Shown piece after piece: positions 1-9,190 of a stretch of DNA of 47,697 nucleotides. Positions within the stretch are counted from its first letter, which is position 1. Each line of letters starts with the position of its first letter. The translations under genes and the position numbers were made by a program. The stretch is from Bryobacterales bacterium (lineage in GTDB: Bacteria; Acidobacteriota; Terriglobia; Bryobacterales; Bryobacteraceae): contig PLRS01000070.1 in the NCBI GenBank assembly GCA_003164035.1, positions 1 through 47,697 of the forward strand. Direction: 5' to 3'. The notes beneath the pieces are model-generated. The model saw nothing but the letters and a program-made list of their open reading frames with translations, was not told the DNA's origin and searched no databases.

Positions 1-312
1 CTGGTCGCCATCACCCGCAAGCGGGTCAAGCAGAGCCTCGAACGGACCCTGTGCGTTCCCTGCGCCTATTGCGAAGGCGCCGGCTATGTGAAGAGCCCGC
101 AAACCATAGTCACCGAGGTCCTTCAGGAAGCCCGCAAGCTGGCCGGAACCATCGAGGGCAAGGATGTGCTGCTGCGCGTCTCTCCCGACGTCGCCCGCCT
201 GCTGAAATCGAACCAGAACAGCTACCTTCAGGAGTTGGAAGAAACCCTCGGCCGCCCGGTCTTCGTCAAAGCCGACAGCCAGCTCCATCAGGAAAAATTC
301 GACCTGGCGTAG
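1..312 (+). CDS. rng: Ribonuclease E/G family protein, 3' end only
   Basis: The reading frame is open from the first base, so only the last 103 residues are present. The stretch TRKRVKQSLERTLCVPC followed by AYCEGAGYVKSPQ matches the end of the catalytic domain and the Cys-x2-Cys 'zinc link' of RNase E/G proteins, which tetramerise through zinc and process rRNA and mRNA. The remaining tail (KLAGTIEGKDVLLRVSP, then a chain ending HQEKFDLA) is typical of the short RNase G type, with no long RNase E scaffold. The start, the S1 domain and the catalytic Asp residues lie outside the window. The family call is secure; the choice of G over E rests on the short tail. Confidence 0.9.
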   Translation: MVAITRKRVKQSLERTLCVPCAYCEGAGYVKSPQTIVTEVLQEARKLAGTIEGKDVLLRVSPDVARLLKSNQNSYLQELEETLGRPVFVKADSQLHQEKFDLA

Positions 313-421
313 GGGGGATGGGGAGGTAACGTGGCGTTGGAGGTGGAGTGCCCCGTCTGCGGTGCGCCTGGATTTTGGCAATGAATGAAAGATACAGCCG
401 CGAGATTAGACGACCAGCTTG

Positions 422-669
422 GTGGCACGCGTGGCGATAGGTACGGCACAGCAACGGTATCAGTGCTGCTTCTGCGGGCTTACAATAGAATCTGCCCCCC
501 CCCGGATGTGGCGTCTCTCCTCTACACGACCTGCATCGACGGAAAACCCGAGATGCAACACAGCCAGGAGAACTTCTGCCACACCAAGTGCTCGCGTGAC
601 AGACTGCACTCCGCCGTCAAGCTGTATGCGGTTGACGTAATGGAGTTCAGCATGGAGGGCGGGAACTAG
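422..669 (+). pseudogene. Small Cys-rich protein, frameshifted in a C9 tract
   Basis: Two overlapping frames join into one plausible protein of about 82 residues. The first frame, from GTG 422 or GTG 431, gives YQCCFCGLTIESAPP. The second gives DVASLLYTTCIDG, then QHSQENFCHTKCSRDRL and a tail ending LYAVDVMEFSMEGGN. The switch falls in a run of nine C (495-503); one added C, or two removed, restores a single frame. The CxxC plus HxxC spacing suggests a small metal-binding protein of the kind seen as short hypothetical genes, and I cannot name a function. It could be a pseudogene, a slippage-controlled gene or a homopolymer sequencing error. The flanking bases 313-421 and 670-801 hold nothing I recognise. 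Confidence 0.5.
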
Positions 670-801
670 AGGCATACCCAGTTAGAACTTGAGCGAGCCC
701 CAAGGGCGGCCGAACGCGGCCATGGCCGCCTCTCGGCTTGCTAGGATCTAGGATGAGGTGCCAAGGCCGTAACCAGCCAAGGAACCGACCGGAGGAACCC
801 C

Positions 802-1074
802 ATGCCGAACGTCATCAAGATACCGGAAGAGCTGGCGCACGAGTTGGACCTGTTGGCAGAGGCCGAGCACAAGCGGCGGACGCCTTACGTCGTCGATCTG
901 CTATGGCAGGATGTTCGGCGCAGCAAACAGCTTCGGGCCCTCAAGCTTTCCTCTGGCGCATGGAATCCGGACCATCACCCGGAACTGGCGCAAGGCGGCG
1001 CGGCCTATGTCGAAGAAATCCGTTCCGAACCCGATGAACGATTCGATGCCATTCGCCGAAGCCAGACCTTCTGA
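802..1074 (+). CDS. vapB: VapB-type antitoxin
   Basis: A 90-residue protein with a short N-terminal region suited to DNA binding (MPNVIKIPEELAHELDLLA) and an acidic C-terminal tail (YVEEIRSEPDERFDAIRRS), the usual shape of a PIN-toxin antitoxin. A good ribosome site (ggagg, about 790-794) precedes the ATG. The stop codon overlaps the next start (TGATG), so it is translationally coupled to the PIN-domain gene downstream, as in vapBC operons. Such antitoxins neutralise the partner RNase and repress their own operon. It looks intact although its toxin partner is frameshifted. The family call comes from architecture and context; the exact antitoxin subfamily is not certain. Confidence 0.72.
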   Translation: MPNVIKIPEELAHELDLLAEAEHKRRTPYVVDLLWQDVRRSKQLRALKLSSGAWNPDHHPELAQGGAAYVEEIRSEPDERFDAIRRSQTF

Positions 1075-1471
1075 TGGCTCTCCTGCTACTGGATTCTTCC
1101 GTCATTTTCGACCACCTCAACGGGCGCTTTGGCCGCACCGAATTTCTTTGTCAACTCATCGAGCAAGGGTATATCCTTGCCTGCTGTCCGGTAAACCTCA
1201 CCGAGGTATATGCCGGCCTCCAGCCTGGCGAGGAGGACAAAACAGAGACATTTCTAAACGCCCTGGAGTTCCTGCCCGTCACCCAGAAATCGCCCGGCAA
1301 GCCGGTCTATTGCGGCGCGACTGGCGGAAGAAAGGTCAGACCCTTTCCTACACGGATGTGACTATCGCCGCCGTCGCCCTGGGCGATAGCATCGCGCTTC
1401 TCACCGACAACCGGAAACATTTTCCGATGCCTGAGTTGCGACTCCTGCCCTTGCCCGACCGCGTCGCATAA
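1074..1471 (+). pseudogene. vapC: VapC-type PIN-domain toxin, frameshifted
   Basis: The first frame encodes LLLLDSSVIFDHLNG and a middle part with NLTEVYAGL. The reading then has to move to another frame at about 1284-1288 (near PVTQ|EIARQAGLLRRDW) and continues through LSYTDVTIAAVALGD and LLTDNRKHFP to the stop at 1471. Adding one base restores a PIN protein of about 132 residues, the usual length. The four acidic positions of the PIN active site are all still encoded: D in LLDSS, E in LTEVY, D in YTDVT and D in LTDNR. Without a correction the product is cut after about 70 residues and should be inactive, leaving the antitoxin without a working toxin. A sequencing error cannot be excluded. 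Confidence 0.75.
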
Positions 1472-1670
1472 CGCCAAAAACCCGGTATCAGGCTACAATA
1501 TTTCCCGTTTCCTCAGAAAGCCGCCAACTGGGTCCGCTGCTGTGATTCCAGTTGAGTTGCCGTGGCCCTGACAGCAAGGACAATGGAAACACGTAGTCTG
1601 TCACCAGCCTCCCTGTCACCGGCTTCCCGTCATGATAAAGTGAATTCTGCCGAAGGTGAGGGTCACGGCC

Positions 1671-2618
1671 GTGACGGTGTACCGGGATTTTGGGATGATC
1701 GCTTGCACATCCCTGGCCGTTGCTGCGTCGATCGGGCCTGCCGCGGCACAATCCTCATCCGCCAACCGGGTCGCACCGCGATTTGAGGTCGCCTCCGTCA
1801 AGCCTTGTCCTCGCGATCTCGACGAGGGCACCGACGGCGGGAGCATCGATCGCGGCGGAGTCTCCTTCCGTTGCCAGTCGCTCATGGATTATATCCGTCT
1901 GGCGTATGGCCGTTTCGCCAACGGCCAGTTCAACACCATCGGCACGATCGAAATTGAGGGTGGTCCGGCGTGGATCAGCAAGGAACGATACGAGATCGTC
2001 GCGAAAGCCCAAGGCGATCCCGGTACGAGCACGTTAGGCGGCCCCATGATGCAAGCGCTCCTCGAAGAGCGGTTTCGATTGAAAATCTATAGAGAGCCCA
2101 GGCAGGTTCCGGTGTACGCGTCGGTGGTGAGTAAGCGCGGCGCCAGGCTTTCGCCCGCGAAGGTGGCGTGCTTTGCCCAGGGCTCCGGGAAACCGTTCCC
2201 CCACCGGCAGCAGGGGCAACCTTTTCCGCCCATATGCGGGAAAGGCAAAAGAGATGCCGAGGGGTTCGCGGTTCACGGTTCCACCCTGGCCGGCTTCTGC
2301 GTGGCGCTCTCCGGAGTGCCGCTGAAATTGGATCGTCGGAGCTTCATCGACAAAACCGGCATCGCCGGCCAGTTTGATTTCGAACTGAAGTTCCCCGATA
2401 GCTCCGGGCCCCAGCCGGAACCGGGAGCATCCGCGCCGCCACCGGTTCCCCAAGCACACAGCCGACTTGCCCGTGCCGACCAGTCTCCGAGAGGGGCGAG
2501 CGGCCGGAACTGGGGAATCGGCAAACGCTTGGCGACAAGGCAGGACCCTATCGCTCCGACCGTCGGCCCGGGGACCGGCCGGGGCCCAAAGTACGAGTCG
2601 GCTACACGTCCAGATTGA
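1671..2618 (+). CDS. TIGR03435-type secreted soil-associated protein with eroded C-terminus
   Basis: The mature part begins FEVASVKPCP and contains LMDYIRLAYG, a central block ending MMQALLEERFRLKIYREPR with VPVYASVVSKRGA, and SFIDKTGIAGQFDFELKF. These are hallmarks of the TIGR03435 family, which is strongly expanded in Solibacter-like acidobacteria and has no known biochemical role. GTG 1671 is the preferred start because GGTGAGG lies about 8 bases upstream; ATG 1695 is an alternative. A hydrophobic segment ending GPAAAQ fits a signal peptide. After FDFELKF the frame loses similarity: the expected C-terminal block (of the kind LQEQLGL...KGP...VIDHVE) is not in frame, although fragments such as PTSLREG occur in another frame, suggesting one or more indels near 2450-2560. 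Confidence 0.7.
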   Translation: MTVYRDFGMIACTSLAVAASIGPAAAQSSSANRVAPRFEVASVKPCPRDLDEGTDGGSIDRGGVSFRCQSLMDYIRLAYGRFANGQFNTIGTIEIEGGPAWISKERYEIVAKAQGDPGTSTLGGPMMQALLEERFRLKIYREPRQVPVYASVVSKRGARLSPAKVACFAQGSGKPFPHRQQGQPFPPICGKGKRDAEGFAVHGSTLAGFCVALSGVPLKLDRRSFIDKTGIAGQFDFELKFPDSSGPQPEPGASAPPPVPQAHSRLARADQSPRGASGRNWGIGKRLATRQDPIAPTVGPGTGRGPKYESATRPD

Positions 2619-2701
2619 TTCCCGTCAGCATTCTCGGTGCGGCCTTAGCTTCCACAACCGGACTCCGGAACAACGTCGGCACTCTCGAATTTTGCGAACC
2701 T

Positions 2702-3304
2702 TCACCGCCACATGCGTCTCCAGTCCTGAAGGGACAATTGGGGGACGTCGCCTTTGCCAGCCTCAGCGCGCAAGTGGTGCCGAGCCGCCAGGGCCGCGAG
2801 GTCGGCGCTATCGAGAAACACCGGACCATCGAGAGCCAGGAAATACATAGCCGATGAGGCGTTGGCACTATGCGGCAACCCCAGCACGTGTCCCAACTCG
2901 TGGACGGCGGTCAAGAACAGCTCATTCGCGGGCAAGGATCTTCTTGGATTAAAGGCGATCCAGCCCTGATATTCAGGCAGCCCAGGGAACTGGGCGCGGG
3001 CGACTGCGCCTGGCACGAAAAGGTCGGGAACTCCGTCGACGGCTTGAATCGCACAAGCCCGGCTATTCTCCTCGTGCCAATTCATGTCGAGGACACTGGC
3101 CCAGTAGCTCATGGCATGCGCAAACTCCGTTTTCAGTGTCGGGCTTGACGTAGAGAACCGCACGCCAAGGTTCATGGGGCCTGGCTTCAAAATCTCGGCG
3201 TGCCCGTCACACGGGGAATACGGCCCAGTCCACGCGCCAGGGGGCGCGCCTGCCCTCGCGGTGAAAGTAAGCATCAGGCACAGCATCATCACGCGCGTCG
3301 GCAT
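2702..3304 (-). CDS. Secreted matrixin-like (M10) zinc metalloprotease
   Basis: A 200-residue protein starting at ATG 3304 with a signal peptide (MPTRVMMLCLMLTFTARAGA). The zinc site VHELGHVLGLPHS is the HExxHxxGxxH motif of metzincins, and ANASSAMYFL downstream fits the Met-turn. Together these place it with the small secreted M10A/matrixin-like proteases, which cleave extracellular proteins. There is no obvious propeptide Cys switch, and the whole protein is about the size of a catalytic domain alone. It stands as a single gene convergent with the TIGR03435 gene and downstream of the broken RDD gene. The ribosome site is weak. The frame is open further upstream to 3481, but the signal peptide decides the start. 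Confidence 0.8.
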   Translation of the reverse strand: MPTRVMMLCLMLTFTARAGAPPGAWTGPYSPCDGHAEILKPGPMNLGVRFSTSSPTLKTEFAHAMSYWASVLDMNWHEENSRACAIQAVDGVPDLFVPGAVARAQFPGLPEYQGWIAFNPRRSLPANELFLTAVHELGHVLGLPHSANASSAMYFLALDGPVFLDSADLAALAARHHLRAEAGKGDVPQLSLQDWRRMWR

Positions 3305-3542
3305 GCCACGTTGATGGCAGAACCCCAGTGTCGGATCGGAAATCCTGTAACTGACGCAGTTACTCTCACGATCCTGGTGGAAGAACCGCTCGACGCAGCG
3401 GTAGGCACGGGAAATGTCCCAGAGCTTCAGGCGGCCCGCCGTGGAGAACCATATTTCTCGGTGACACGAGGGGAACGACATACGCTCTCCTTATCGGCTA
3501 AGATGTGCAGGTTTCTAGCTCTAGCGACGGTGCGGGCGCCGC

Positions 3543-4872
3543 CTATCGACGGGTTGGCGATCGCGGGCTTGCGCTCGCCTGCTGAAACTGGCCGTTGAGA
3601 CTGACGACCTCGTTGTCGATGTTCGTTATTTCGCTGTCCATCATTTTGACTGCCGACACTTTCGCCTCGAAGTCGGGCGCGTCTTGCGATGTGGCAAGGA
3701 TTATATGTATCTCGTCTTGCAATTTCTTGTTCTGATCCTGCCGCAGCTTATAGACTTTCTGCAGGAACACATAAGCTTTGAAGTCCGCATAGTCCAGGTA
3801 GAGTGCTTTTCGTAGAACCCGGTGGGTGAGATCGCTTACGGTTTGCAGTTCCGTTCCGTACTCGTCGGCGCGAGTCAGCAGAGTCCGGTCTCTTTCCTGC
3901 AGCGCTGCCCAGGTATCCCACGGGAGCTTGGAGACGGACAGCATGCTCTCTCTGGCGGCGTCGCATTCCTGCACGGCGCGCTTAAATTCCTCTGCCGCCG
4001 ATTCGCGATCCTGTTGCACTCGTTGCGCATTGGCTATCCAACCGGCGTAGACGCCAATTCCAAGACAGACGACGACCGCCATCACCGCCAATGCGGCCAG
4101 TTGCTTGCGCAAGGCAGGATTGGTCGCACCTTTTCGCACTACCGTGTCGGCCATTTGGTCGTGCCACGTTTGCTTTCGGGGATCGCGAATCGCTCGCCAA
4201 TAACCGATGCCGAAGACGATCGCCGAACAGAACTTGCCGATCGTCTCGCGCAGCAGAATTACGCCGAATCCGGGATGCCGGCCGCCGTTTCTGGCGGATG
4301 CGATTTCGAGCCCGAAGACATACTTCCCGATGGTTGTGTGATAGAAGGTCTGGGCGAAAACCATATATCCGAGCAGGATGCCCGTATACAGCAGATTGTT
4401 CTGCAGCCGGTCGAGAGCCTCGGATTCCCCTGCCTGCAAGTATCCGGCCGTTGTCAGTGCGTACCAAATCGCGAATCGCCGCCACGGAAGCGAGCGAGCC
4501 GTCGACAAAGTACGCCCCCAGGCGAAGCCACATTTTTCCGGGTATCTCGATTGCTGGAGCCGGGGTCTCGGCCATCGGCGGCAAAACGGGAGGTGGCACA
4601 ACCGCAACGGTGACGACGCCGGCGCCGCATTGGGAGCAGAAGCGAGCCGGACCGGAGAGCCTGGCGCCGCAACCTCCGCAGTACGGTTGCACCAGCCCCT
4701 CTGTTGCGGCTGGGCTGTTTACGACGACGGCCGGTTGTGATATCGGGGGTGGTGCGGCCGGAGATACCACTTCGACTGGGGGAGGCTGCCGGGTTGGGAT
4801 GATGCCGAACCCGCACTTGACACAGAAGCGATCTTTATCGGAGTTTTGCTCACCGCAATGGGTGCAATGCAT
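3543..4872 (-). pseudogene. Double zinc-ribbon + RDD membrane protein, frameshifted
   Basis: From ATG 4872 (ribosome site gagagga) the protein has two zinc ribbons (MHCTHCGEQNSDKDRFCVKC and YCGGCGARLSGPARFCSQC) joined by Pro/Val-rich linkers, then enters an RDD domain (MWLRLGAYFVDGSLASVAAI). The frame changes at about 4465-4480 inside a gcgattcgcgatt repeat. It continues as IWYALTTAGYLQAG, then FYHTTIGKYVFGLEI, then WHDQMADTVVRKG and a further transmembrane helix (LAALAVMAVVVCLGIGVYAG), ending in a coiled-coil tail. Removing one base gives a single protein of about 442 residues. RDD proteins are small multi-helix membrane proteins of mostly unknown transport role. As it stands the gene would stop early. 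Alternatives are a sequencing error or recent inactivation. Confidence 0.72.
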
Positions 4873-5209
4873 GCGCGATTCCTCTCTCGATGCGCGATCC
4901 GCCAACCGGGGGGGAACTGGGCTCGGTTTCCACTGACCTGAAATTGGGCTCGCCGCCAAATGCGCGGAAAGCACTGCCAAAAGCCCCTGCGCCTGGCTTG
5001 GGTTGACCTTGCGAGAGTCACCGGCTCCGGACCTGTCGAGACGCGGCGAAAGCCCGCCGTCCCCATTTGCTTATCGGCGGCATCTGCCCGGACATGAGGA
5101 GTCGACTCCGGTTGAGAATTCCCTTGGACTGTGCGGCGCGCCGCGCTCCCGTCGAAACCTTTTCGGCAGCCCACTAAACCCTTTGGCCCTGTCCGCCGAT
5201 AATTTCAAC

Positions 5210-5452
5210 GTGGCCAGACGGTACATCGGTCTTTCCAGTCGCGCTCCGGAGCGGCCCGCGCTCGCGGGCGTGTCCGGGCCCGCACAGAAGGCTCTCCGGG
5301 CAAGCCTGGTTGAGCCCGCTCCCGCCGTGGAGGTGATGCGCGAACAATTCAACTTCCTGATCGCTCACGGTAGCGGTAGCTGCGCTCCCGATTGTCCGGA
5401 TTGCGCCCGCCTCGGCGCCGTGCGGGATCTGCTGCTTACGGCTTTCTGCTAA
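5210..5452 (+). CDS. Small hypothetical protein with Cys cluster
   Basis: From a possible GTG start at 5210 this frame gives about 80 residues (MARRYIGLSSRAPERPALAG, then VEVMREQFNFLIAHGSGSC, then APDCPDCARLGAVRDLLLTAF). The pattern HGxxxCxxxCxxC followed by RLxxVxxLLLxxF is more orderly than a random frame in GC-rich DNA and could bind a metal or iron-sulfur cluster. I do not recognise a named family with certainty. It converges on trpD and overlaps its 3' end by 17 bases. The open frame extends upstream to 5003, so the start is a guess, and a chance frame remains possible. Confidence 0.4.
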   Translation: MARRYIGLSSRAPERPALAGVSGPAQKALRASLVEPAPAVEVMREQFNFLIAHGSGSCAPDCPDCARLGAVRDLLLTAFC

Positions 5453-6482
5453 CGGCCGCCGACCGCGAAAAGGCGGCCAGGGCTTCTACCCGGCTCCATG
5501 CCGCGCCGCTATCGATCGAACCGGCGGCCATGGCGGAGCCTTCCTCCCAACCCGCGGCCACACCAGCGGCCACCAGCGCGGCCGAGGCATTAACGACGAC
5601 GATATCCCGCGCCGCGCCCGGTGCGCCCGCCAGAACGGACTTGGCAATCTCCAGGTTGCGCGCCGCATCGCCGCCTTTGAGCTGACCGGCCGTTGCCACC
5701 GGAACTCCGAAATCGCCCGGCTGCAGTGTCCGCCGCGTCACGGCGCCGCCCGAGATCTCGAACGCCAGGGTCGGCCCGGTGGTGGTGATTTCATCCAGAC
5801 CATCGGAACCGTGCACCACGAAACCGCGCCGCAGACCCAGCTTCGCCAGCGCTCCGGCCAACAGTTCGGCCGCTCCGGCGCTGGGTGCGCCTACGAGCTG
5901 AGCGTCCGCCCCGGCCGGATTGGTCAACGGGCCAAGCAGGTTGAATACCGTGCGCAGCTTCAGCTCGGCCCGCACCGGGTGCGCATGGCGCATGGCGGCG
6001 TGTACTGCCGGCGCGAACAGAAAGCCAATCCCGACTTCGCCGATGGCGCGGGCGGTCGCCTCCGGCGCGAGCGCGATTTCGATCCCCAGCGCCTCCAGCA
6101 GATCGGCGCTGCCCGCGGCGGAATTGGATATCGACCGGTTGCCGTGCTTGGCCACGTGTACCCCGGCGCCGGCCGCTACAAATGCCGCCAGGGTTGAAAT
6201 GTTGAACGTTCCCGCCCCGTCGCCTCCGGTGCCGCAGGTGTCGAGCAGCGCCTGTCCGGGCGGCAAGTCCGGCTCAACCTTCGCGGCCATCTGCCGCATG
6301 GCCCGCGCCAGACCAACCATCTCGGCCACCACCGGGCCCTTCATCCGCATGGCAGTCAAAAACGCCGCGATTTGGGGATGGCTGGCGCGGCCTTCCAGTA
6401 TGACCCGCATGGCGGCTTCCGCCTCCTCGGCGTTCAGGTCTTGGTACTCCACGATGCGGCCGATAAAAGGCAGTAGCGACAT
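5436..6482 (-). CDS. trpD: Anthranilate phosphoribosyltransferase
   Basis: Joins anthranilate and PRPP to give phosphoribosyl anthranilate, the second committed step of tryptophan synthesis. The 348 residues match the family length. Signatures seen are the PRPP-binding loop LLDTCGTGGDGAGTFNIS, the KHGNRSISN segment, AGSADLLEALG, the anthranilate-side RTVFNLLGPLTNPAG and SDGLDEITTTGPT. The nucleotide-binding loop has HGNRSISNSAAGSAD where many enzymes read HGNRSVSSKSGSAD, a small variation. The gene stands alone, without trpE, trpG or trpC beside it, and diverges from sucC across a 52-base gap that must hold both promoters. Start ATG 6482. Confidence 0.95.
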   Translation of the reverse strand: MSLLPFIGRIVEYQDLNAEEAEAAMRVILEGRASHPQIAAFLTAMRMKGPVVAEMVGLARAMRQMAAKVEPDLPPGQALLDTCGTGGDGAGTFNISTLAAFVAAGAGVHVAKHGNRSISNSAAGSADLLEALGIEIALAPEATARAIGEVGIGFLFAPAVHAAMRHAHPVRAELKLRTVFNLLGPLTNPAGADAQLVGAPSAGAAELLAGALAKLGLRRGFVVHGSDGLDEITTTGPTLAFEISGGAVTRRTLQPGDFGVPVATAGQLKGGDAARNLEIAKSVLAGAPGAARDIVVVNASAALVAAGVAAGWEEGSAMAAGSIDSGAAWSRVEALAAFSRSAAVSRKP

Positions 6483-6534
6483 GATATATTTGAGGATTCG
6501 GCGTTTCCGCCATCTTAAACACTAGCAGAATTTC

Positions 6535-7695
6535 ATGAAAATTCACGAGTATCAGGCCAAGGACATCCTGGCCCAGTACCACGTCCCTGTGCCTCGCGGC
6601 GAAGTGGCGTTCACCGTCGAGGAGGCGGAGACCGCGGCCAAGCGGCTGGGCGGGAGCGTGGTGGTCAAGGCGCAAATCCACGCCGGGGGCCGAGGCAAGG
6701 GCGGCGGCGTCAAAGTTGCCCGCACTGCCGAAGAAGCCCTGGAGTGGGCGCGCAAGATCCTCGGCATGACCCTGGTCACGCACCAGACCGGGCCCGAGGG
6801 CAAGCTGGTGCAGCGCCTGCTGATCGAAGAAACCCTGCCCATCGAACGCGAGCTCTACCTCGGGATCGTGCTCGACCGCGTCCAGGGCAAACCGGTCTTC
6901 ATGGCCTCGGCCGCGGGCGGCATGGAAATCGAAGAAGTTGCCGCCAAGACTCCGGAAGCCATCCTCAAGGAAACCATCGACCCCGGCTTCGGTCTGGCGC
7001 CCTATCAGGCCCGCAACCTCGCCTTCGGCATCGGCGTCCCGGCCGCCAGCGTAAATGCCGCCGCGGCCGCCATGATGGCGCTGGCCAAGGCGTATCTCGA
7101 CAAGGATATGTCGCTGGCCGAAATCAACCCGTTTATCCTGACTAAGGACGGCAAAGTCTTCGCCCTGGACGCCAAGATCAACTTCGACGACAACGCCCTC
7201 TACCGGCACAAGGAATTGCTGGAACTGCGTGACCTCAGCGAGGAAGATCCGCTCGAAGTGGAAGCCTCCCGCCACGGTTTGAATTACGTCAAGCTGGATG
7301 GTTCGGTGGGCTGCATGGTGAATGGCGCCGGCCTGGCCATGGCCACCATGGACATCATCAAGTACTCCGGCGGCAGCCCGGCCAACTTTCTCGACGTGGG
7401 CGGCGGCGCCAGCGCCGAGCAGGTCAAGAATGCGTTTCGTATTCTGCTCAGCGATAAGCACGTCAAGGCCGTGCTGATCAACGTCTTTGGCGGCATTCTG
7501 CGCTGCGACACGTTGGCCAGCGGGGTGGTCGGCGCCGCCCGCGATCTGCAAATCAAATTGCCGATCGTGGTGCGGATGGAAGGGACTAACGTCGAGCTGG
7601 GCCGCAAGATTCTGCTGGAATCCGGGCTGAACTTCACGGTTGGGGCGGACATGGCGGATGCCGCCGAAAAGGTAGTCAAGCTGGCCGCGGCCTGA
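6535..7695 (+). CDS. sucC: Succinyl-CoA ligase (ADP/GDP-forming), beta subunit
   Basis: Beta subunit of the TCA-cycle enzyme that converts succinyl-CoA to succinate with substrate-level phosphorylation. The 386 residues are the normal length. The N-terminal ATP-grasp domain ([37 protein letters not shown]) carries nucleotide binding. Metal-binding and acidic residues are in [12 protein letters not shown] and [11 protein letters not shown]. The C-terminal CoA-ligase domain shows [28 protein letters not shown] and [11 protein letters not shown]. The gene starts at ATG 6535 with only a weak ribosome site and is followed after 28 bases by sucD. It forms one operon with sucD and ndk. Confidence 0.97.
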   Translation: MKIHEYQAKDILAQYHVPVPRGEVAFTVEEAETAAKRLGGSVVVKAQIHAGGRGKGGGVKVARTAEEALEWARKILGMTLVTHQTGPEGKLVQRLLIEETLPIERELYLGIVLDRVQGKPVFMASAAGGMEIEEVAAKTPEAILKETIDPGFGLAPYQARNLAFGIGVPAASVNAAAAAMMALAKAYLDKDMSLAEINPFILTKDGKVFALDAKINFDDNALYRHKELLELRDLSEEDPLEVEASRHGLNYVKLDGSVGCMVNGAGLAMATMDIIKYSGGSPANFLDVGGGASAEQVKNAFRILLSDKHVKAVLINVFGGILRCDTLASGVVGAARDLQIKLPIVVRMEGTNVELGRKILLESGLNFTVGADMADAAEKVVKLAAA

Positions 7696-7723
7696 GGGTT
7701 GGCGGCGCCTCACGGGAAAAACA

Positions 7724-8586
7724 ATGAGTGTACTGGTCGATCGCAACACGCGCCTGCTGGTGCAGGGATTCACCGGCAGGGAAGGTACGTTCCACGCCGG
7801 GCAGGCCATCGAGTACGGCACGAGCGTGGTGGGCGGCGTGACTCCCGGCAAGGGCGGCGGCAAGCATCTCGGGCTGCCGGTCTTCGACACCGTGGCCCAG
7901 GCCGTCCGCGCCACCGGGGCCAACGCCAGTGTGATCTTCGTGCCGCCTCCGTTTGCGGCCGACGCCATCATGGAAGCGGCCGATGCCGGCGTCGCGCTGG
8001 TGGTCGCCATCACCGAAGGCATCCCCGCGCTCGATATGGTGAAGGCGTGGCAATTCCTGAAGGGTAAGAGCACGCGGCTGATCGGCCCCAACTGTCCCGG
8101 CATCATCTCGCCGGGCAAATGCAAGATCGGCATCATGCCGGGGCGCATTCATCTGGAGGGCCACGTGGGCGTGGTTTCGCGCTCGGGCACCCTCACCTAC
8201 GAAGCGGTGGGCCAGTTGACCGGCCTTGGCATCGGCCAGTCGACCTGTATCGGCATCGGCGGCGATCCGGTGGTCGGCACTACCTTTCTAGACGCACTGG
8301 AACTGTTCAATGCCGATCCCGACACCCACGCCATCGTGATGATTGGCGAGATCGGCGGCAATGCCGAAGAAACCGCGGCGGCCTATGTGAAAGCCCACGT
8401 GACCAAGCCGGTGATCGGCTTTGTGGCCGGGCAGACGGCCCCTGCGGGGCGGCGCATGGGGCACGCCGGCGCCATCGTCGCGGGCGGCTCGGGCAAAGCC
8501 AGGGACAAGATTCAAGCCATGAAGGACGCGGGCATCGACGTGTGCGGATCGCCCGCCGAAATGGGAGCCAAAGTAAAAAGCCGTTT

Positions 8587-8590
<4 letters not shown>
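7724..8590 (+). CDS. sucD: Succinyl-CoA ligase, alpha subunit
   Basis: The 288-residue partner of SucC. The Rossmann-type CoA-binding N-terminus reads [21 protein letters not shown]. The CoA and catalytic domains contain [55 protein letters not shown] and EIGGNAEE. The histidine phosphorylated during catalysis lies in [15 protein letters not shown]. Its stop overlaps the ndk start by four bases (ATGA), which implies translational coupling. Nothing unusual is seen. Confidence 0.97.
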
Positions 8591-9006
<416 letters not shown>

Positions 9007-9030
9007 CGCGAAGCGTTCAGCCCAATCGCC

Positions 9031-9120
9031 GGCAACCGCTCTGTCGCGGTCGCGGCTCGGTAAGTGCCTGCAAACCAGCGGCGCCCGTAACCGAGCCGCG
9101 ACCGCGAGGGAGTGGTTGCC
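9031..9120. repeat. Family A palindrome, copy 1
   Basis: An approximately 90-base imperfect inverted repeat. It opens ggcaaccgctctgtcgcggt and closes with the complementary gaccgcgagggagtggttgc-type arm, with cggctcggtaa and ttaccgagccg-type inner arms. The core ggcgcccgtaaccgagccg also occurs at about 46000-46020. It lies between the ndk stop and the padR promoter. Transcribed, it would form a long hairpin, but there is no T run, so it is not a classical terminator. Further copies are at 17824, 20013, 33572, 38781 and 45951. Confidence 0.85.
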
Positions 9121-9138
9121 GCAGTGATTACTTTCCCC

Positions 9139-9169
9139 TTGACTATCTACAAACATGCTCGTATTGTAG
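9139..9169 (+). promoter_or_regulatory. padR promoter with inverted repeat
   Basis: TTGACT (9139-9144) and TATTGT (9162-9167) are separated by 17 bases, a good sigma-70 layout. An inverted repeat CTACAA-N11-TTGTAG (9147-9169) covers the spacer and the -10 element. Predicted transcription begins near 9174, followed by gagagg and the TTG start at 9191. PadR proteins commonly repress their own promoters, so the repeat is a natural candidate operator for the downstream regulator. This is inference from sequence only. Confidence 0.6.
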
Positions 9170-9190
9170 CTAGTCGAGAGGAGCTTTCGT

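Noticed and set aside
6274-8148. A 624-residue open frame on the minus strand opposite trpD, sucC and sucD
   Set aside because: It is the antisense shadow of three well-identified genes; GC-rich codon bias keeps the opposite strand open. The protein has no family-like features.
9031-9120. Rho-independent terminator behind ndk
   Set aside because: The hairpin is strong but lacks a T run and the same element occurs at five other places, including inside an operon; it is better described as a repeat.
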